Positions 15,787-24,654 are shown, numbered from the stretch's first letter. The stretch is DNA of 42,776 nucleotides from Flavobacteriaceae bacterium (GCA_018608425.1 JABAZL010000131.1:1-42776); one strand, 5' to 3'. A program made the numbers and translations. Notes: generated from the sequence alone by a model not told the origin.

Positions 15787-18198
15787 ATGTCTAACAAAAA
15801 TCTTGCCGCAGAAGCCTCTATTTCTTTCAAGGGCTTCAAAGAACAAGTACTTGAAGATTACAGATTGCTATCCCTTAGTAGAGAATGCTCTATTCTAGGA
15901 AGAAGGGAAGTTATGACTGGAAAAGCCAAATTCGGTATTTTTGGAGATGGAAAAGAATTGCCACAATTGGTTCTCAGTAAGTTTTTTAAAGATGGAGACT
16001 TTCGATCGGGTTATTACCGCGATCAAACCATATTGATGGAACAGGGTCACTTAACACCACAGCACTTGTTTTCAGCGCTTTATGCGCATCCTGACAAGGA
16101 TATTGAGCCTATGTCTGGAGGTCGACAAATGGGTGGTCATTTTGTTACAGAAAGTAATGAGCCCAATGGTGCATGGAAAAACTTAACAAAACAAAAAAAT
16201 CACAGTTCCGACATATCGCCTACAGCGGGTCAAATGCCTCGCCTTGTAGGTTTAGCTCAGGCATCAAAAGTGTACCGAGCATTGAAAATCAAAGGCAGTG
16301 AGCGCTTTTCTAATGATGGAAACGAAATTGCTTGGGGTACAATTGGTAATGCAAGCACAAGCGAAGGCTTGTTTTTAGAAGCAATGAATGCAGCTGGTGT
16401 TATGCAAATCCCAATGGTGATGAGTGTTTGGGATGATGATTATGGAATATCTGTTCACAATGATGAACAAACAACCAAAGGAAGTATCTCGAAGGCACTC
16501 GAAGGATTGCAACGCAATGATACAGAACTTGGCTTTGAAATATTAACTGTCAAAGGTTGGGATTATACCGCACTAATTGACACTTATCAGTATGCCGAAA
16601 AGCTTGCTCGAAATGAGCATATACCTGTATTAATTCATGTACAAGAACTAACACAGCCTCAGGGACACTCTACCTCCGGATCACATCAACGCTATAAATC
16701 TGAAGAACGTTTAACATGGGAAAAGGAGAACGATTGTAATCTTAAAACTCGTGAATGGATTCTCAGTAATGGTTTTGCAACTGACGAAGAACTTGATGCC
16801 ATTGAAGAGAGTAACAAGAAAATTGTCCGTCAAGCTAAGGTTGATGCATGGAAAGCCTACCAAAACCCAATACTTGAGCATAGAAGTGACCTAGTAAAAC
16901 TTATAGAAAAAGCAACACAGGCAACAAACAACGATACGAATTTTCAAATGATTCGTTCGGAGCTTATGAATATCGCTGAGCCAACTTATAAAGATCTATT
17001 ACACGCAGCTAGAAAAGGGCTTCGGATTTTAACACAATACGAACATCCAATAAAGGCTGAAATACGAACTTGGAAAGATCAGCTTACCGAGCAACTCAAT
17101 CCAAAATTCAGTTCTCACCTATACAGTCAGTCAGATACACGCCTAGAGAATATAGAATCTGTATCTCTTGAATATGCTGACAAAGAAGAATGGGTAGATG
17201 GGCGTATCATCATCCGTGATAATTTTGATGCTCTTCTGGAAAGCAACGACAAACTTTTACTTTTTGGCGAGGACGTTGGTAAAATTGGTGATGTAAACCA
17301 AGGTTTGGAAGGCATGCAAGCCAAGTACGGTGCCACACGTGTTGCAGATACTGGGATTCGCGAAGCAACTATTATGGGGCAAGGAATTGGAATGGCCTTA
17401 AGGGGTTTACGTCCAATTGCCGAAATACAATATCTAGATTATATTCTGTACTGCTTACCAACACTTAGTGATGATCTTGCATCATACCATTACCGAACTG
17501 CAGGGAAACAAGCTGTACCACTAATCATTCGTACCCGTGGTCACCGTTTAGAGGGGATTTGGCACAGTGGTTCGCCCATGGGTGGAATTGTAAACCTATT
17601 ACGCGGAATTAATATTGCAGTACCTCGAAACATGACTCAGGCAGCTGGAATGTATAATACACTACTCGAAGGAGATGAACCTGCCATTGTTGTTGAGTCT
17701 CTTAATGGATATCGCCTAAAAGAAAGAAAACCCTTAAATCTTGGAAAATTCAGAATACCATTAGGTAAAATTGAAATTCTAAAAGAAGGCGCAGACATAA
17801 CCCTTGTATCGTACGGCTCTACTTTACGCATGGTCGAAGCTGTAGCAAAAGAGTTGATGCATTTTGATATTGATGCAGAGGTAATTGACATTCAAACCCT
17901 ACTTCCCTTTGATTTGGATCACGGGATTCAAAAAAGTTTAACAAAAACGAACCGCCTTTTGATTGTCGATGAAGATGTACCTGGTGGCGCTAGCGCCTAT
18001 ATCTTGCAGCAATTAATTGATCTTCAAAACATATTCCCATTGTTGGACAGTACTCCACATACATTGAGTGCAAAACCGCATAGACCAGCATATGGAAGCG
18101 ATGGTGATTATTTTTCAAAACCGTCTGAAGATGATATTTTTGAAAAGGTATACGCTATTATGCACGAATCCAATCCGGAAGCTTTCCCTCAAATTTAG
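15787..18198 (+). CDS. Fused alpha/beta E1 subunit of a 2-oxoacid dehydrogenase
   Basis: Thiamine-diphosphate-dependent decarboxylating component of a branched-chain-type 2-oxoacid dehydrogenase complex, made as a single 803-residue chain. Residues about 20-380 are E1-alpha: GKAKFGIFGDGKEL, FRSGYYRDQT, and the ThDP region GTIGNASTSEGLFLEAMN followed by VWDDDYGISVHND. Residues about 455-800 are E1-beta: LLFGEDVGKIGDVNQGLEG, DTGIREATIMGQGIGMALRG and a C-terminal transketolase-C domain around VDEDVPGGAS. Fused E1 chains are common in Bacteroidetes. Branched-chain specificity is the likeliest but is not proven by sequence. No E2 or E3 gene is nearby. Its TAG overlaps by 4 bp the convergent stop of holA. 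Confidence 0.9.
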   Translation: MSNKNLAAEASISFKGFKEQVLEDYRLLSLSRECSILGRREVMTGKAKFGIFGDGKELPQLVLSKFFKDGDFRSGYYRDQTILMEQGHLTPQHLFSALYAHPDKDIEPMSGGRQMGGHFVTESNEPNGAWKNLTKQKNHSSDISPTAGQMPRLVGLAQASKVYRALKIKGSERFSNDGNEIAWGTIGNASTSEGLFLEAMNAAGVMQIPMVMSVWDDDYGISVHNDEQTTKGSISKALEGLQRNDTELGFEILTVKGWDYTALIDTYQYAEKLARNEHIPVLIHVQELTQPQGHSTSGSHQRYKSEERLTWEKENDCNLKTREWILSNGFATDEELDAIEESNKKIVRQAKVDAWKAYQNPILEHRSDLVKLIEKATQATNNDTNFQMIRSELMNIAEPTYKDLLHAARKGLRILTQYEHPIKAEIRTWKDQLTEQLNPKFSSHLYSQSDTRLENIESVSLEYADKEEWVDGRIIIRDNFDALLESNDKLLLFGEDVGKIGDVNQGLEGMQAKYGATRVADTGIREATIMGQGIGMALRGLRPIAEIQYLDYILYCLPTLSDDLASYHYRTAGKQAVPLIIRTRGHRLEGIWHSGSPMGGIVNLLRGINIAVPRNMTQAAGMYNTLLEGDEPAIVVESLNGYRLKERKPLNLGKFRIPLGKIEILKEGADITLVSYGSTLRMVEAVAKELMHFDIDAEVIDIQTLLPFDLDHGIQKSLTKTNRLLIVDEDVPGGASAYILQQLIDLQNIFPLLDSTPHTLSAKPHRPAYGSDGDYFSKPSEDDIFEKVYAIMHESNPEAFPQI

Positions 18199-19196
18199 CT
18201 CGAAACAATTTTAAGAACTAATTCTTTTAAAAGCTCTTCTGTCGGTAGATTTTGAGCTCCAACCCCCTTGCTCTTCAAATCAGCATCCTTTATATGTCCA
18301 ATTACTTTGGCAATTTGTTTCATGGAATAAAAACGAGAGGCTGCTTCATAATCTTTAACAAAATAGGGCGATACGCCTAAAACTGTAGGCGCTTTTGATG
18401 GTGATGATAGACCTTGAAAAAGTAATAACTTTTGGAAGAAATTAAAAAGAACCGTGATGGTTAAAGTAATTGGATGCTTCTTTGCATTAGATGCCATATA
18501 GCGAATGATCCGAAAAGAATGCTCCAAGTCGCGTTTTCCCAGAGACTTTTGAAGTTCAAATCCATTAAAATCTTTACTATATCCAATGTGCTTTTCAATT
18601 ATAGCTGGAGTTATTTCTTCCCCCTCTTCTACCCGATTGCTTAGTTTCTCGAGCTCTTTATCAATTTTACTTAAATCTGTCCCTAAAAAAGAAACCAATA
18701 AAGGCGGAGCGTGTGGATGAAAATTAAATCCATAACGCAAACCGCGATCTTTAATCCAATCGGCTACTTGATTGTCATAAAGGGGTTTCGTTTCTAAAAC
18801 AACACCCGATTTAGCAATAGCTTTATATGACTTCTTACGTTTATCAAGTTTTTTGTGCTTATAACAGAGAACCAAAACTGTTTGACTCTGAGGGCTTTCC
18901 AGGTACGGAACTAAAGAATCAATTGTTTTATCTAAATATTGTGCTTCGCGAACTACTACCAATTGATGAGACCCCATCATTGGAAAACGCTTTGCAGTTT
19001 CAATGATTTGCTCTGGTAGTGTTTCTTTTCCATAAAAAATTGTGGAGTCAAAATCTCGAGCATGTTCTTCAACAACATGGGACGACAAAACCTTTGTTAC
19101 CTGATCTATAAAGAAAGGTTCTGTCCCCATTAAGAGATACACAGGAGCATAATCTCCCTTTTTTATCGAACTCAGTATTTGATTTATGTCTTTCAA
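18195..19196 (-). CDS. holA: DNA polymerase III subunit delta
   Basis: Clamp-loader subunit that opens the sliding clamp ring; 333 residues, usual size. N-terminal YAPVYLLMGTEPFFIDQV is the typical HolA opening, followed by VVVREAQYLDK and the helical collar domain (about 215-333). The predicted start is TTG at 19196, which is unusual: that TTG is the last three bases of a TAnnTTTG promoter-like box (19194-19201). There is no ATG near the conserved N-terminus, so either TTG is used from an upstream start site or a non-ATG codon further in is used. It is divergent from the HsdR_N-like gene. Confidence 0.9.
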   Translation of the reverse strand: MKDINQILSSIKKGDYAPVYLLMGTEPFFIDQVTKVLSSHVVEEHARDFDSTIFYGKETLPEQIIETAKRFPMMGSHQLVVVREAQYLDKTIDSLVPYLESPQSQTVLVLCYKHKKLDKRKKSYKAIAKSGVVLETKPLYDNQVADWIKDRGLRYGFNFHPHAPPLLVSFLGTDLSKIDKELEKLSNRVEEGEEITPAIIEKHIGYSKDFNGFELQKSLGKRDLEHSFRIIRYMASNAKKHPITLTITVLFNFFQKLLLFQGLSSPSKAPTVLGVSPYFVKDYEAASRFYSMKQIAKVIGHIKDADLKSKGVGAQNLPTEELLKELVLKIVSS

Positions 19197-19218
19197 AGCT
19201 AAAAAATGCTCACTTTTG
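19194..19218. promoter_or_regulatory. Divergent promoter region holA / HsdR_N-like gene
   Basis: Minus-strand TAGCTTTG (19194-19201) fits TAnnTTTG for holA. Plus-strand CACTTTTG (19211-19218) fits with one mismatch and ends 4 nt before the ATG at 19223. The two boxes are 9 bp apart, leaving no room for conventional leaders on either side. Confidence 0.4.
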
Positions 19219-19222
19219 TAGT

Positions 19223-19669
19223 ATGGAACAACTAAATTTTCCCAACTATACGTTTACCCTCAAAAATAGGGAAAATAAGACGTATATCTTAGATTTGATC
19301 CGTAAAAAGAATCTACTATTGACTCCCGAAGAATGGGTACGTCAACACTGCCTTCATTTCTTAATTACTGATTTAGGATATCCCAAAAGCCTGATCAATG
19401 TAGAGAAACAAATTAAAATCAATGGGCAGCTTAAACGCTATGATGTTGTGGTCTATACTCCACAAGGTGATGTTCATATCTTAGTTGAATGCAAAGCCCC
19501 ATCAATTGCTATTTCACAAAGTACATTCGATCAGATAGCTCAATACAATATGACACTAAAGAGTCAGTTTTTGATGCTAACGAACGGAAAAGAACACTAT
19601 TTTTGTGTTATGGATTTTGAGAAGAAATCATATAACTTCATCAAGGAATTGCCAAAATATAGGATATGA
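19223..19669 (+). CDS. HsdR N-terminal-like PD-(D/E)XK protein
   Basis: 148-residue stand-alone protein matching the type I restriction enzyme R-subunit N-terminal family (HSDR_N_2). A nuclease-type core is visible: Glu61 in VEKQI, Asp74 in KRYDVVVY, then the ECK pair (Glu89, Lys91) in HILVECKAP and a TFDQIAQY helix. It has no helicase or translocase domain, and no HsdM or HsdS is near, so it is not a restriction system here. The placement between holA and a GT2 gene is, to my recollection, conserved in Bacteroidetes. Its TGA overlaps the ATG of the glycosyltransferase (ATGA at 19666-19669). The role is unknown; DNA metabolism linked to the clamp loader is a guess. Confidence 0.85.
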   Translation: MEQLNFPNYTFTLKNRENKTYILDLIRKKNLLLTPEEWVRQHCLHFLITDLGYPKSLINVEKQIKINGQLKRYDVVVYTPQGDVHILVECKAPSIAISQSTFDQIAQYNMTLKSQFLMLTNGKEHYFCVMDFEKKSYNFIKELPKYRI

Positions 19670-20670
19670 CAGTTGCGCTAGTAGTATTGAATTGGAATGG
19701 GAAAGAAATCCTTGAGCGTTTTTTACCCGAAATGCTTCAGTATAGTAAAGAAGCAACGATCTATGTAATTGACAATAATTCTTCAGACGATTCAATCGAT
19801 TTACTTGCAACTAAATTCCCAGATATAAAACGGATTATAAATAAGGAAAACCTGGGCTATGCGGGAGGGTATAACGCAGGTTTAAAAAACATTAAAGAAG
19901 ACCTTATTTGTCTTATTAATAACGATATCCGAGTAACAAAAAACTGGTTACCACCAATAATCAATTTTTTTAAAAACAATTCCAATACTGGGATTGTACA
20001 ACCTCATATTTTAGATGAGAAAGAACCATCCTTATTTGAGTATGCTGGCGCAGCTGGTGGATATATTGACCGATTCGGTTATCCCTTTTGCAGGGGGCGC
20101 ATTTTTGATCAAATTGAACAAGATGAAGGTCAATACAATGAAAATCAAAATATATTCTGGGCCTCAGGCGCTTGTCTCTTTATACGGAATACGCTTTTTC
20201 AAGAGCTTGATGGTTTTGATGAAGATTTTTTTATGCATCAAGAAGAAATTGATCTTTGCTGGAGAGCAAACAACATAGGAAGTGAGGTTTTTTGTGTTGG
20301 AGATTCAAAAGTATATCACCTGGGTGGCACAAGTCTTCCAGAATCGCCTTTGAAAGTTTTTTATAACTATCGAAACTCAACTTATATGCTTCTTAAGAAT
20401 GTTCCAGCATTCCAGTTACCGTTTATTCTGTGTTGTCGATTATTATTAGATGGGGTGGCTGGGGTTCGATTTTTACTAAAAGGAGAACTTCGAAACTGTT
20501 TAAGCATACTTAAAGCTCATGTCTATATGTATTATAATTTCTTTAAAATGCTCGGAAAAAGATCGAATAAAAAGCCCAAGAACACTTATTTCAAGCTCAA
20601 TAGTATCGTTTTTCAATATTTTATCTTAAAAAACAGTAAATTTTTCAACTTAAGATTTTCTAAGTCTTAA
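19666..20670 (+). CDS. Family 2 glycosyltransferase
   Basis: 334-residue GT-A fold transferase. VALVVLNWNG opens the fold, VIDNNSSDDS binds nucleotide sugar, LINNDIRV (Asn85-Asp87) takes the DxD metal-site role, and DEDFFMHQEEIDLCWRA holds the catalytic base region, as in rhamnosyl/GlcNAc-transferases of cell-surface polysaccharide synthesis. A hydrophobic stretch near 235-262 may associate with the membrane. It is translationally coupled (4-bp overlap) to the HsdR_N-like gene, with OmpA 47 bp downstream. Donor and acceptor are not deducible. Confidence 0.92.
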   Translation: MTVALVVLNWNGKEILERFLPEMLQYSKEATIYVIDNNSSDDSIDLLATKFPDIKRIINKENLGYAGGYNAGLKNIKEDLICLINNDIRVTKNWLPPIINFFKNNSNTGIVQPHILDEKEPSLFEYAGAAGGYIDRFGYPFCRGRIFDQIEQDEGQYNENQNIFWASGACLFIRNTLFQELDGFDEDFFMHQEEIDLCWRANNIGSEVFCVGDSKVYHLGGTSLPESPLKVFYNYRNSTYMLLKNVPAFQLPFILCCRLLLDGVAGVRFLLKGELRNCLSILKAHVYMYYNFFKMLGKRSNKKPKNTYFKLNSIVFQYFILKNSKFFNLRFSKS

Positions 20671-20717
20671 ATTATAGTAACTTTAACCATCAAAAATAAA
20701 AATCATAAAATCTTCCT

Positions 20718-21572
20718 ATGAAAAAATCGTATTTCTACATTCCATTAGTAACAGTCTTATTGGCATCTTGTGTGTCACAAAAGAAGTTTACTGAACTTCA
20801 AACACTTCAGGACACAACAAAAGATTTACTAAACAGTACAACTGTTAAACTAAATACATGTGATGAAGACAAAGCTGCTGCAATGGCATCTGTAGCTTCA
20901 TTACAAGAACAAATTCGTTTCTTAAAAGAAAATAACTCAGACCTTATCGATAACCTTGGTAATTTGACTACGCTTTCTCAAAAAGGAGCTGAAAACCTTG
21001 AAAAGTCTTTAGAGAGCTTAAAAGAAAAAGATACAAGAATCACTAGCCTTAGAGATGCAGTAACTAAAAAGGATTCCGTTACGCTTGCACTAGTTACTAG
21101 TCTTAAAGGTGTATTAGGAAATCTTGGAGATGATGATATTGAAATCAACGTTGAAAAAGGCGTTGTATTTATTTCTATATCGGATAAATTATTATTTAAC
21201 AGTGGAAGCTCAACAGTTTCAAAAAGAGCTAAAGAGGTTCTTGGGAAAGTTGCAAAAGTTGTTATGGACAAACCAGAACTTGAGTTTATGGTAGAAGGTC
21301 ATACAGACAATGTGCCAATCAGTAACGATTGTGTTGTTGACAACTGGGATCTTAGTGTAAAGAGAGCAACTTCTGTAGTTCGTGTACTTGAAAAAGACTT
21401 TGGTGTACCACCACAACGAATGACTGCAGCTGGAAGAAGTTCTTATGCTCCACTATTAGAAAATGATTCTCCATCAAACAGAGCTAAAAACAGAAGAACA
21501 CGTATCGTTGTTCTTCCAAAATTAGATCAGTTTTATGACCTAATCAATAAAGGAATGGAAGCAGCTCAATAA
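20718..21572 (+). CDS. OmpA-family peptidoglycan-binding lipoprotein
   Basis: 284-residue outer-membrane lipoprotein. The leader ends in LLASCVSQ (lipidated Cys18). Residues about 25-120 form a long coiled coil with heptad-like Leu/Lys/Glu spacing. Residues about 145-270 are the OmpA C-terminal domain that grips meso-diaminopimelate in peptidoglycan: LLFNSGSSTVS, FMVEGHTDNVPIS and SNRAKNRRTRIVV. It likely tethers the outer membrane to the wall. Monocistronic transcription is suggested by a strong terminator 24 bp after the stop. Upstream, TAACTTTA is a one-mismatch -7 box about 33 nt before the ATG. Confidence 0.94.
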   Translation: MKKSYFYIPLVTVLLASCVSQKKFTELQTLQDTTKDLLNSTTVKLNTCDEDKAAAMASVASLQEQIRFLKENNSDLIDNLGNLTTLSQKGAENLEKSLESLKEKDTRITSLRDAVTKKDSVTLALVTSLKGVLGNLGDDDIEINVEKGVVFISISDKLLFNSGSSTVSKRAKEVLGKVAKVVMDKPELEFMVEGHTDNVPISNDCVVDNWDLSVKRATSVVRVLEKDFGVPPQRMTAAGRSSYAPLLENDSPSNRAKNRRTRIVVLPKLDQFYDLINKGMEAAQ

Positions 21573-21596
21573 GCTTTTACTACTTCATATTATATC

Positions 21597-21628
21597 AAAC
21601 GCTCTTTTTAAAAAGGGCGTTTTTTTTT
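21597..21628 (+). terminator. Rho-independent terminator of the OmpA gene
   Basis: AAACGCTCTTTTT (21597-21609) pairs with AAAAAGGGCGTTT (21610-21622), with one G-T wobble; the innermost pairs open as the loop, and an unbroken T run follows. It lies exactly in the 54-bp gap between the convergent OmpA and YciO genes. The T tract is only on the plus-strand side. Confidence 0.88.
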
Positions 21629-22247
21629 ATAAGAAATCTACAGAACCCTTCCCTGTCCGAACAACAACCGGCTCACCTTCTGTCAAATCTATAACCGTGG
21701 AAGGTTGATTTCCTCCTGCTCCGGTTTCAATCATAACATCAACAACATCTGACCATTCCTCAAAAATAACTTCTGGATCGGTTGTATAATCTATAATTTG
21801 ATCTTTATCGTGCAGCGATGTTGTTATTAATGGAGCAGGTAAAAGTGGAAGTAATATTTTTAAAATGGGATCGTCCGAGATTCGAATCCCAATGGATTTT
21901 CTTTTATCGAAGGGCTTGGGCAGTTTGCGAGTACCGGGCATAATATAGGTGTATGGGCCGGGTAATGTACGCTTGAGTAACCGGAAGGTTGGCGAATCGA
22001 ATTGTTGAACGTAACCCGATAATTCACTCATATCACTGAATAAAAAACTAAAGGGAGCTTGCTCTACCTTAACTTTTTTAAGCTTTGCTAAACGATCCAA
22101 TGCCTTATAATTGGAGCTTAAGCATCCTAAAGCATAGACGGTGTCCGTTGGGTAAATGACAAGTGCACCAGCAATTAATGCTTTAGCTACATCCTTAATG
22201 ATCTTAACGTTGGGACTTGACGGATATAAGGAATGTAGAACTGCCAT
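21627..22247 (-). CDS. YciO/Sua5-YrdC family protein (threonylcarbamoyl-AMP synthase-like)
   Basis: 206 residues, exactly the YciO size class. The YrdC-domain landmarks are GALVIYPTDTVYALGC, SELSGYVQQFD, LPGPYTYIMPGTRKLP, IGIRISDDP and PSTVIDLTEGEPVVVRTGKG. Sua5/YrdC makes threonylcarbamoyl-AMP for the t6A37 tRNA modification. YciO relatives share the fold, but their in vivo role is debated and the start here (LYPSSPNVKIIKDV) fits YciO better. The ATG overlaps the helicase stop by one base (TAATG), so it is co-translated with the helicase upstream. Confidence 0.87.
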   Translation of the reverse strand: MAVLHSLYPSSPNVKIIKDVAKALIAGALVIYPTDTVYALGCLSSNYKALDRLAKLKKVKVEQAPFSFLFSDMSELSGYVQQFDSPTFRLLKRTLPGPYTYIMPGTRKLPKPFDKRKSIGIRISDDPILKILLPLLPAPLITTSLHDKDQIIDYTTDPEVIFEEWSDVVDVMIETGAGGNQPSTVIDLTEGEPVVVRTGKGSVDFL

Positions 22248-24586
22248 TAATCTATGATTTTGAGTTTAGCAAAACGCAATAAAAGTTTTTTATCTCCAGT
22301 TCCATTGAACTTAATTGTAGCCTTTTTGTCATTCCCAGATCCTTCTAGTAATGTGACAACCCCTTTTCCAAAGCGTTGATGTTCTACTTTAGTACCTAAA
22401 GGCAGTGCAATTAAATCTTCAGAAGTAGCAGCAATCGGCTGGTCATTTGATTGAATCTTTCTGAGCTTTTTGAGCTGTGTAGGGTTTGGAATTGTATTGG
22501 GTTTGCCTTCCCAAGCTGCTGGCTTTTTGATTTGTCTTTTGGGTGCATCTGCTTTTCCAAAGATGTTACTATTTATTAACGGTTTAAATTCATAATCCGA
22601 TTTTGGTATTTGATAATCAACATACTGTTCATCGATTTCATCAATAAAACGACTGGGTTCTGCACTGTTCAGTTTTCCCCAGCGATATCGCGATTGCGTA
22701 TAAGATAAAAAAGCACGTTCTTCCGCTCGGGTAAGCGCTACATAAAACAGACGGCGTTCTTCTTCTAAGCCGCTTCGAGAATCTAAATTCATCGGAGATG
22801 GGAAAAGATCTTCTTCCATTCCAACAACATAAACAAAGGGGTATTCCAAGCCTTTGGCCAAGTGAATCGTCATTAGCGAAACTCGATCAGTATCTTCTTT
22901 TTCATTCTCACTATCGAAATCTGTAGCTAAAGCCACATCTTCAAGAAATTCTGTAAGAGCGCCAGTAGAATCGGCAAGCTCCTCTTGCCCTTCTGTGAAA
23001 TCTTTGATTCCATTCAACAACTCTTCAATATTCTCTATTTTACTAACTCCTTCGGGGGTTCCATCTTTCTTTAAATCAGAAACAATTTTTGTTTTTTTAG
23101 TTACTTCATCTGCAATTTCAAATGCATTTGCTGTTTCATTGAAAATCTGAAAACTCTTGATAAGCGTCACAAATTGCTCCAGTTTAGTCGCTGTACCGGC
23201 ATTAATGCCAATTCCTAAACTCCCCGCTTTTTCTGCAGTTTGAAATAGTGTAAGTCCATGCTGTTTTGCTCCAACAACCAGCTTGTCGATGGTAGTTTGA
23301 CCAATTCCACGTGTTGGGTAATTGATAATACGTTTTAAACTTTCCTCATCCTTGGGGTTGATAATGATCCGTAAATAAGCAAGGGTATCTTTGATCTCCT
23401 TTCGTTGATAGAACGAGAGGCCACCAAATATTTTATAGGGTATGTTTCTTTTCCTCAAAGCATCCTCCATTGCCCGAGACTGAGCATTGGTTCTATATAA
23501 GATGGCAAAATCATTATACTTACGCTGTTCTGTAAGATTAAAATCATAAATGCTACCAGCCACATAGCGCCCTTCATCGGCATCTGTTGGACAGCGTTGT
23601 ATTTTTATTTTATTCCCCGTATCATTCGCCGTCCAAACATTCTTGTCCAGCTTGGTTTCGTTGTGATTGATAATTGAATTTGCAGCATTTACAATATTCT
23701 GTGTAGAACGATAATTCTGTTCCAAACGATACATGGCCACGTTGTCATAATCCTTTTGAAAGTTCAATATGTTATTGATATTGGCCCCACGAAAGGCATA
23801 AATACTTTGGGCGTCATCCCCTACAACGCAAATGTTTTGAAATTTATCAGAAAGCGCACGTACAATAAGGTATTGCGAATGGTTGGTATCTTGATACTCA
23901 TCGACCAAAATGTATCGGAAACGGTCTTGATATTTAGCTAAGACATCAGGAAAACGGTTGAGAAGCTCATTGGTTCTTAAGAGAAGGTCATCAAAATCCA
24001 TGGCACCTGCCTTGAAACAACGATCTACATATTCCTTATATATTTCTCCCATCTTGGGTCTTCTAGCCATGGCATCTGACTCTTGCAAGTCGCCATCATT
24101 GTAATATGCTCGTACAGTAATCAAACTATTTTTATAGGAAGAAATTCTGCTACGAACCTGCTTGGTTTTATAGACATCTTTTTCAAGCCCCATTTCTTTA
24201 ATTATTGCTGACAAAAGACGGTCAGAATCTTGCGTATCATAAATCGTAAAGTTTGAAGGATATCCCAATTTATCAGCTTCACTTCTGAGAATTCGAGCAA
24301 AAACAGAATGGAATGTTCCCATCCACAGATTCTTTGCCTCACCATCTCCTACTAAATCTGCAATACGCCCTTTCATTTCTCGAGCTGCCTTGTTGGTAAA
24401 AGTCAGTGCCAAAATCGAAAACGAATCTACACCCTGACTCATCAAATAGGCAATTCTATAAGTCAGTACACGGGTCTTACCAGAACCTGCACCAGCGATA
24501 ACGATTAGTGGTCCATCCTTGTGTAAAGTTGGTCCTCTCTGCGCTTCATTGAGCGTATTTATATGGGCTGTTAAATCTTGTTTCAT
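22247..24586 (-). CDS. UvrD/PcrA-type superfamily 1 DNA helicase
   Basis: 779-residue ATP-dependent 3'-5' helicase for repair and for clearing replication blocks. All SF1A motifs are present: Walker A GAGSGKTRVLTYR (32-44), TFTNKAAREMK, DEYQDTNHSQY, GDDAQSIYAFRGAN, LEQNYRST, TIHLAKGLEYPFVYVVGMEE and FYVALTRAEE. After about residue 700 a short Tudor-like tail (VEHQRFGKGVVTLLEG) is the domain that contacts RNA polymerase in PcrA/UvrD. Rep lacks this tail. The ATG at 24586 starts MKQDLTAHINTLNEAQR, as is usual. It is followed by yciO-like with a one-base overlap. Confidence 0.95.
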   Translation of the reverse strand: MKQDLTAHINTLNEAQRGPTLHKDGPLIVIAGAGSGKTRVLTYRIAYLMSQGVDSFSILALTFTNKAAREMKGRIADLVGDGEAKNLWMGTFHSVFARILRSEADKLGYPSNFTIYDTQDSDRLLSAIIKEMGLEKDVYKTKQVRSRISSYKNSLITVRAYYNDGDLQESDAMARRPKMGEIYKEYVDRCFKAGAMDFDDLLLRTNELLNRFPDVLAKYQDRFRYILVDEYQDTNHSQYLIVRALSDKFQNICVVGDDAQSIYAFRGANINNILNFQKDYDNVAMYRLEQNYRSTQNIVNAANSIINHNETKLDKNVWTANDTGNKIKIQRCPTDADEGRYVAGSIYDFNLTEQRKYNDFAILYRTNAQSRAMEDALRKRNIPYKIFGGLSFYQRKEIKDTLAYLRIIINPKDEESLKRIINYPTRGIGQTTIDKLVVGAKQHGLTLFQTAEKAGSLGIGINAGTATKLEQFVTLIKSFQIFNETANAFEIADEVTKKTKIVSDLKKDGTPEGVSKIENIEELLNGIKDFTEGQEELADSTGALTEFLEDVALATDFDSENEKEDTDRVSLMTIHLAKGLEYPFVYVVGMEEDLFPSPMNLDSRSGLEEERRLFYVALTRAEERAFLSYTQSRYRWGKLNSAEPSRFIDEIDEQYVDYQIPKSDYEFKPLINSNIFGKADAPKRQIKKPAAWEGKPNTIPNPTQLKKLRKIQSNDQPIAATSEDLIALPLGTKVEHQRFGKGVVTLLEGSGNDKKATIKFNGTGDKKLLLRFAKLKIID

Positions 24587-24622
24587 GAAATACTAAAATA
24601 ATACATTGAAAACTTAATGCTG

Positions 24623-24654
24623 CATAATTAATTCATTTTATACAATTAATTATG
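24623..24654 (+). repeat. Perfect 11-bp inverted repeat in a divergent intergenic region
   Basis: CATAATTAATT (24623-24633) and AATTAATTATG (24644-24654) are perfect inverted copies separated by 10 bp. They lie between the divergent helicase and M20 genes (189-bp gap). A protein-binding operator is more likely than a terminator, since both adjoining genes start here. AT-richness raises the chance of coincidence. Confidence 0.5.

Noticed and set aside
19223-19669. Type I restriction-modification locus
   Set aside because: Only the HsdR N-terminal-like domain is present; there is no motor, HsdM or HsdS, and the neighbours are replication and glycan genes.
21627-24586. DNA-repair/tRNA-modification fusion operon as a new system
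   Set aside because: The one-base overlap between the helicase and YciO genes is ordinary operon packing; nothing links the two reactions.
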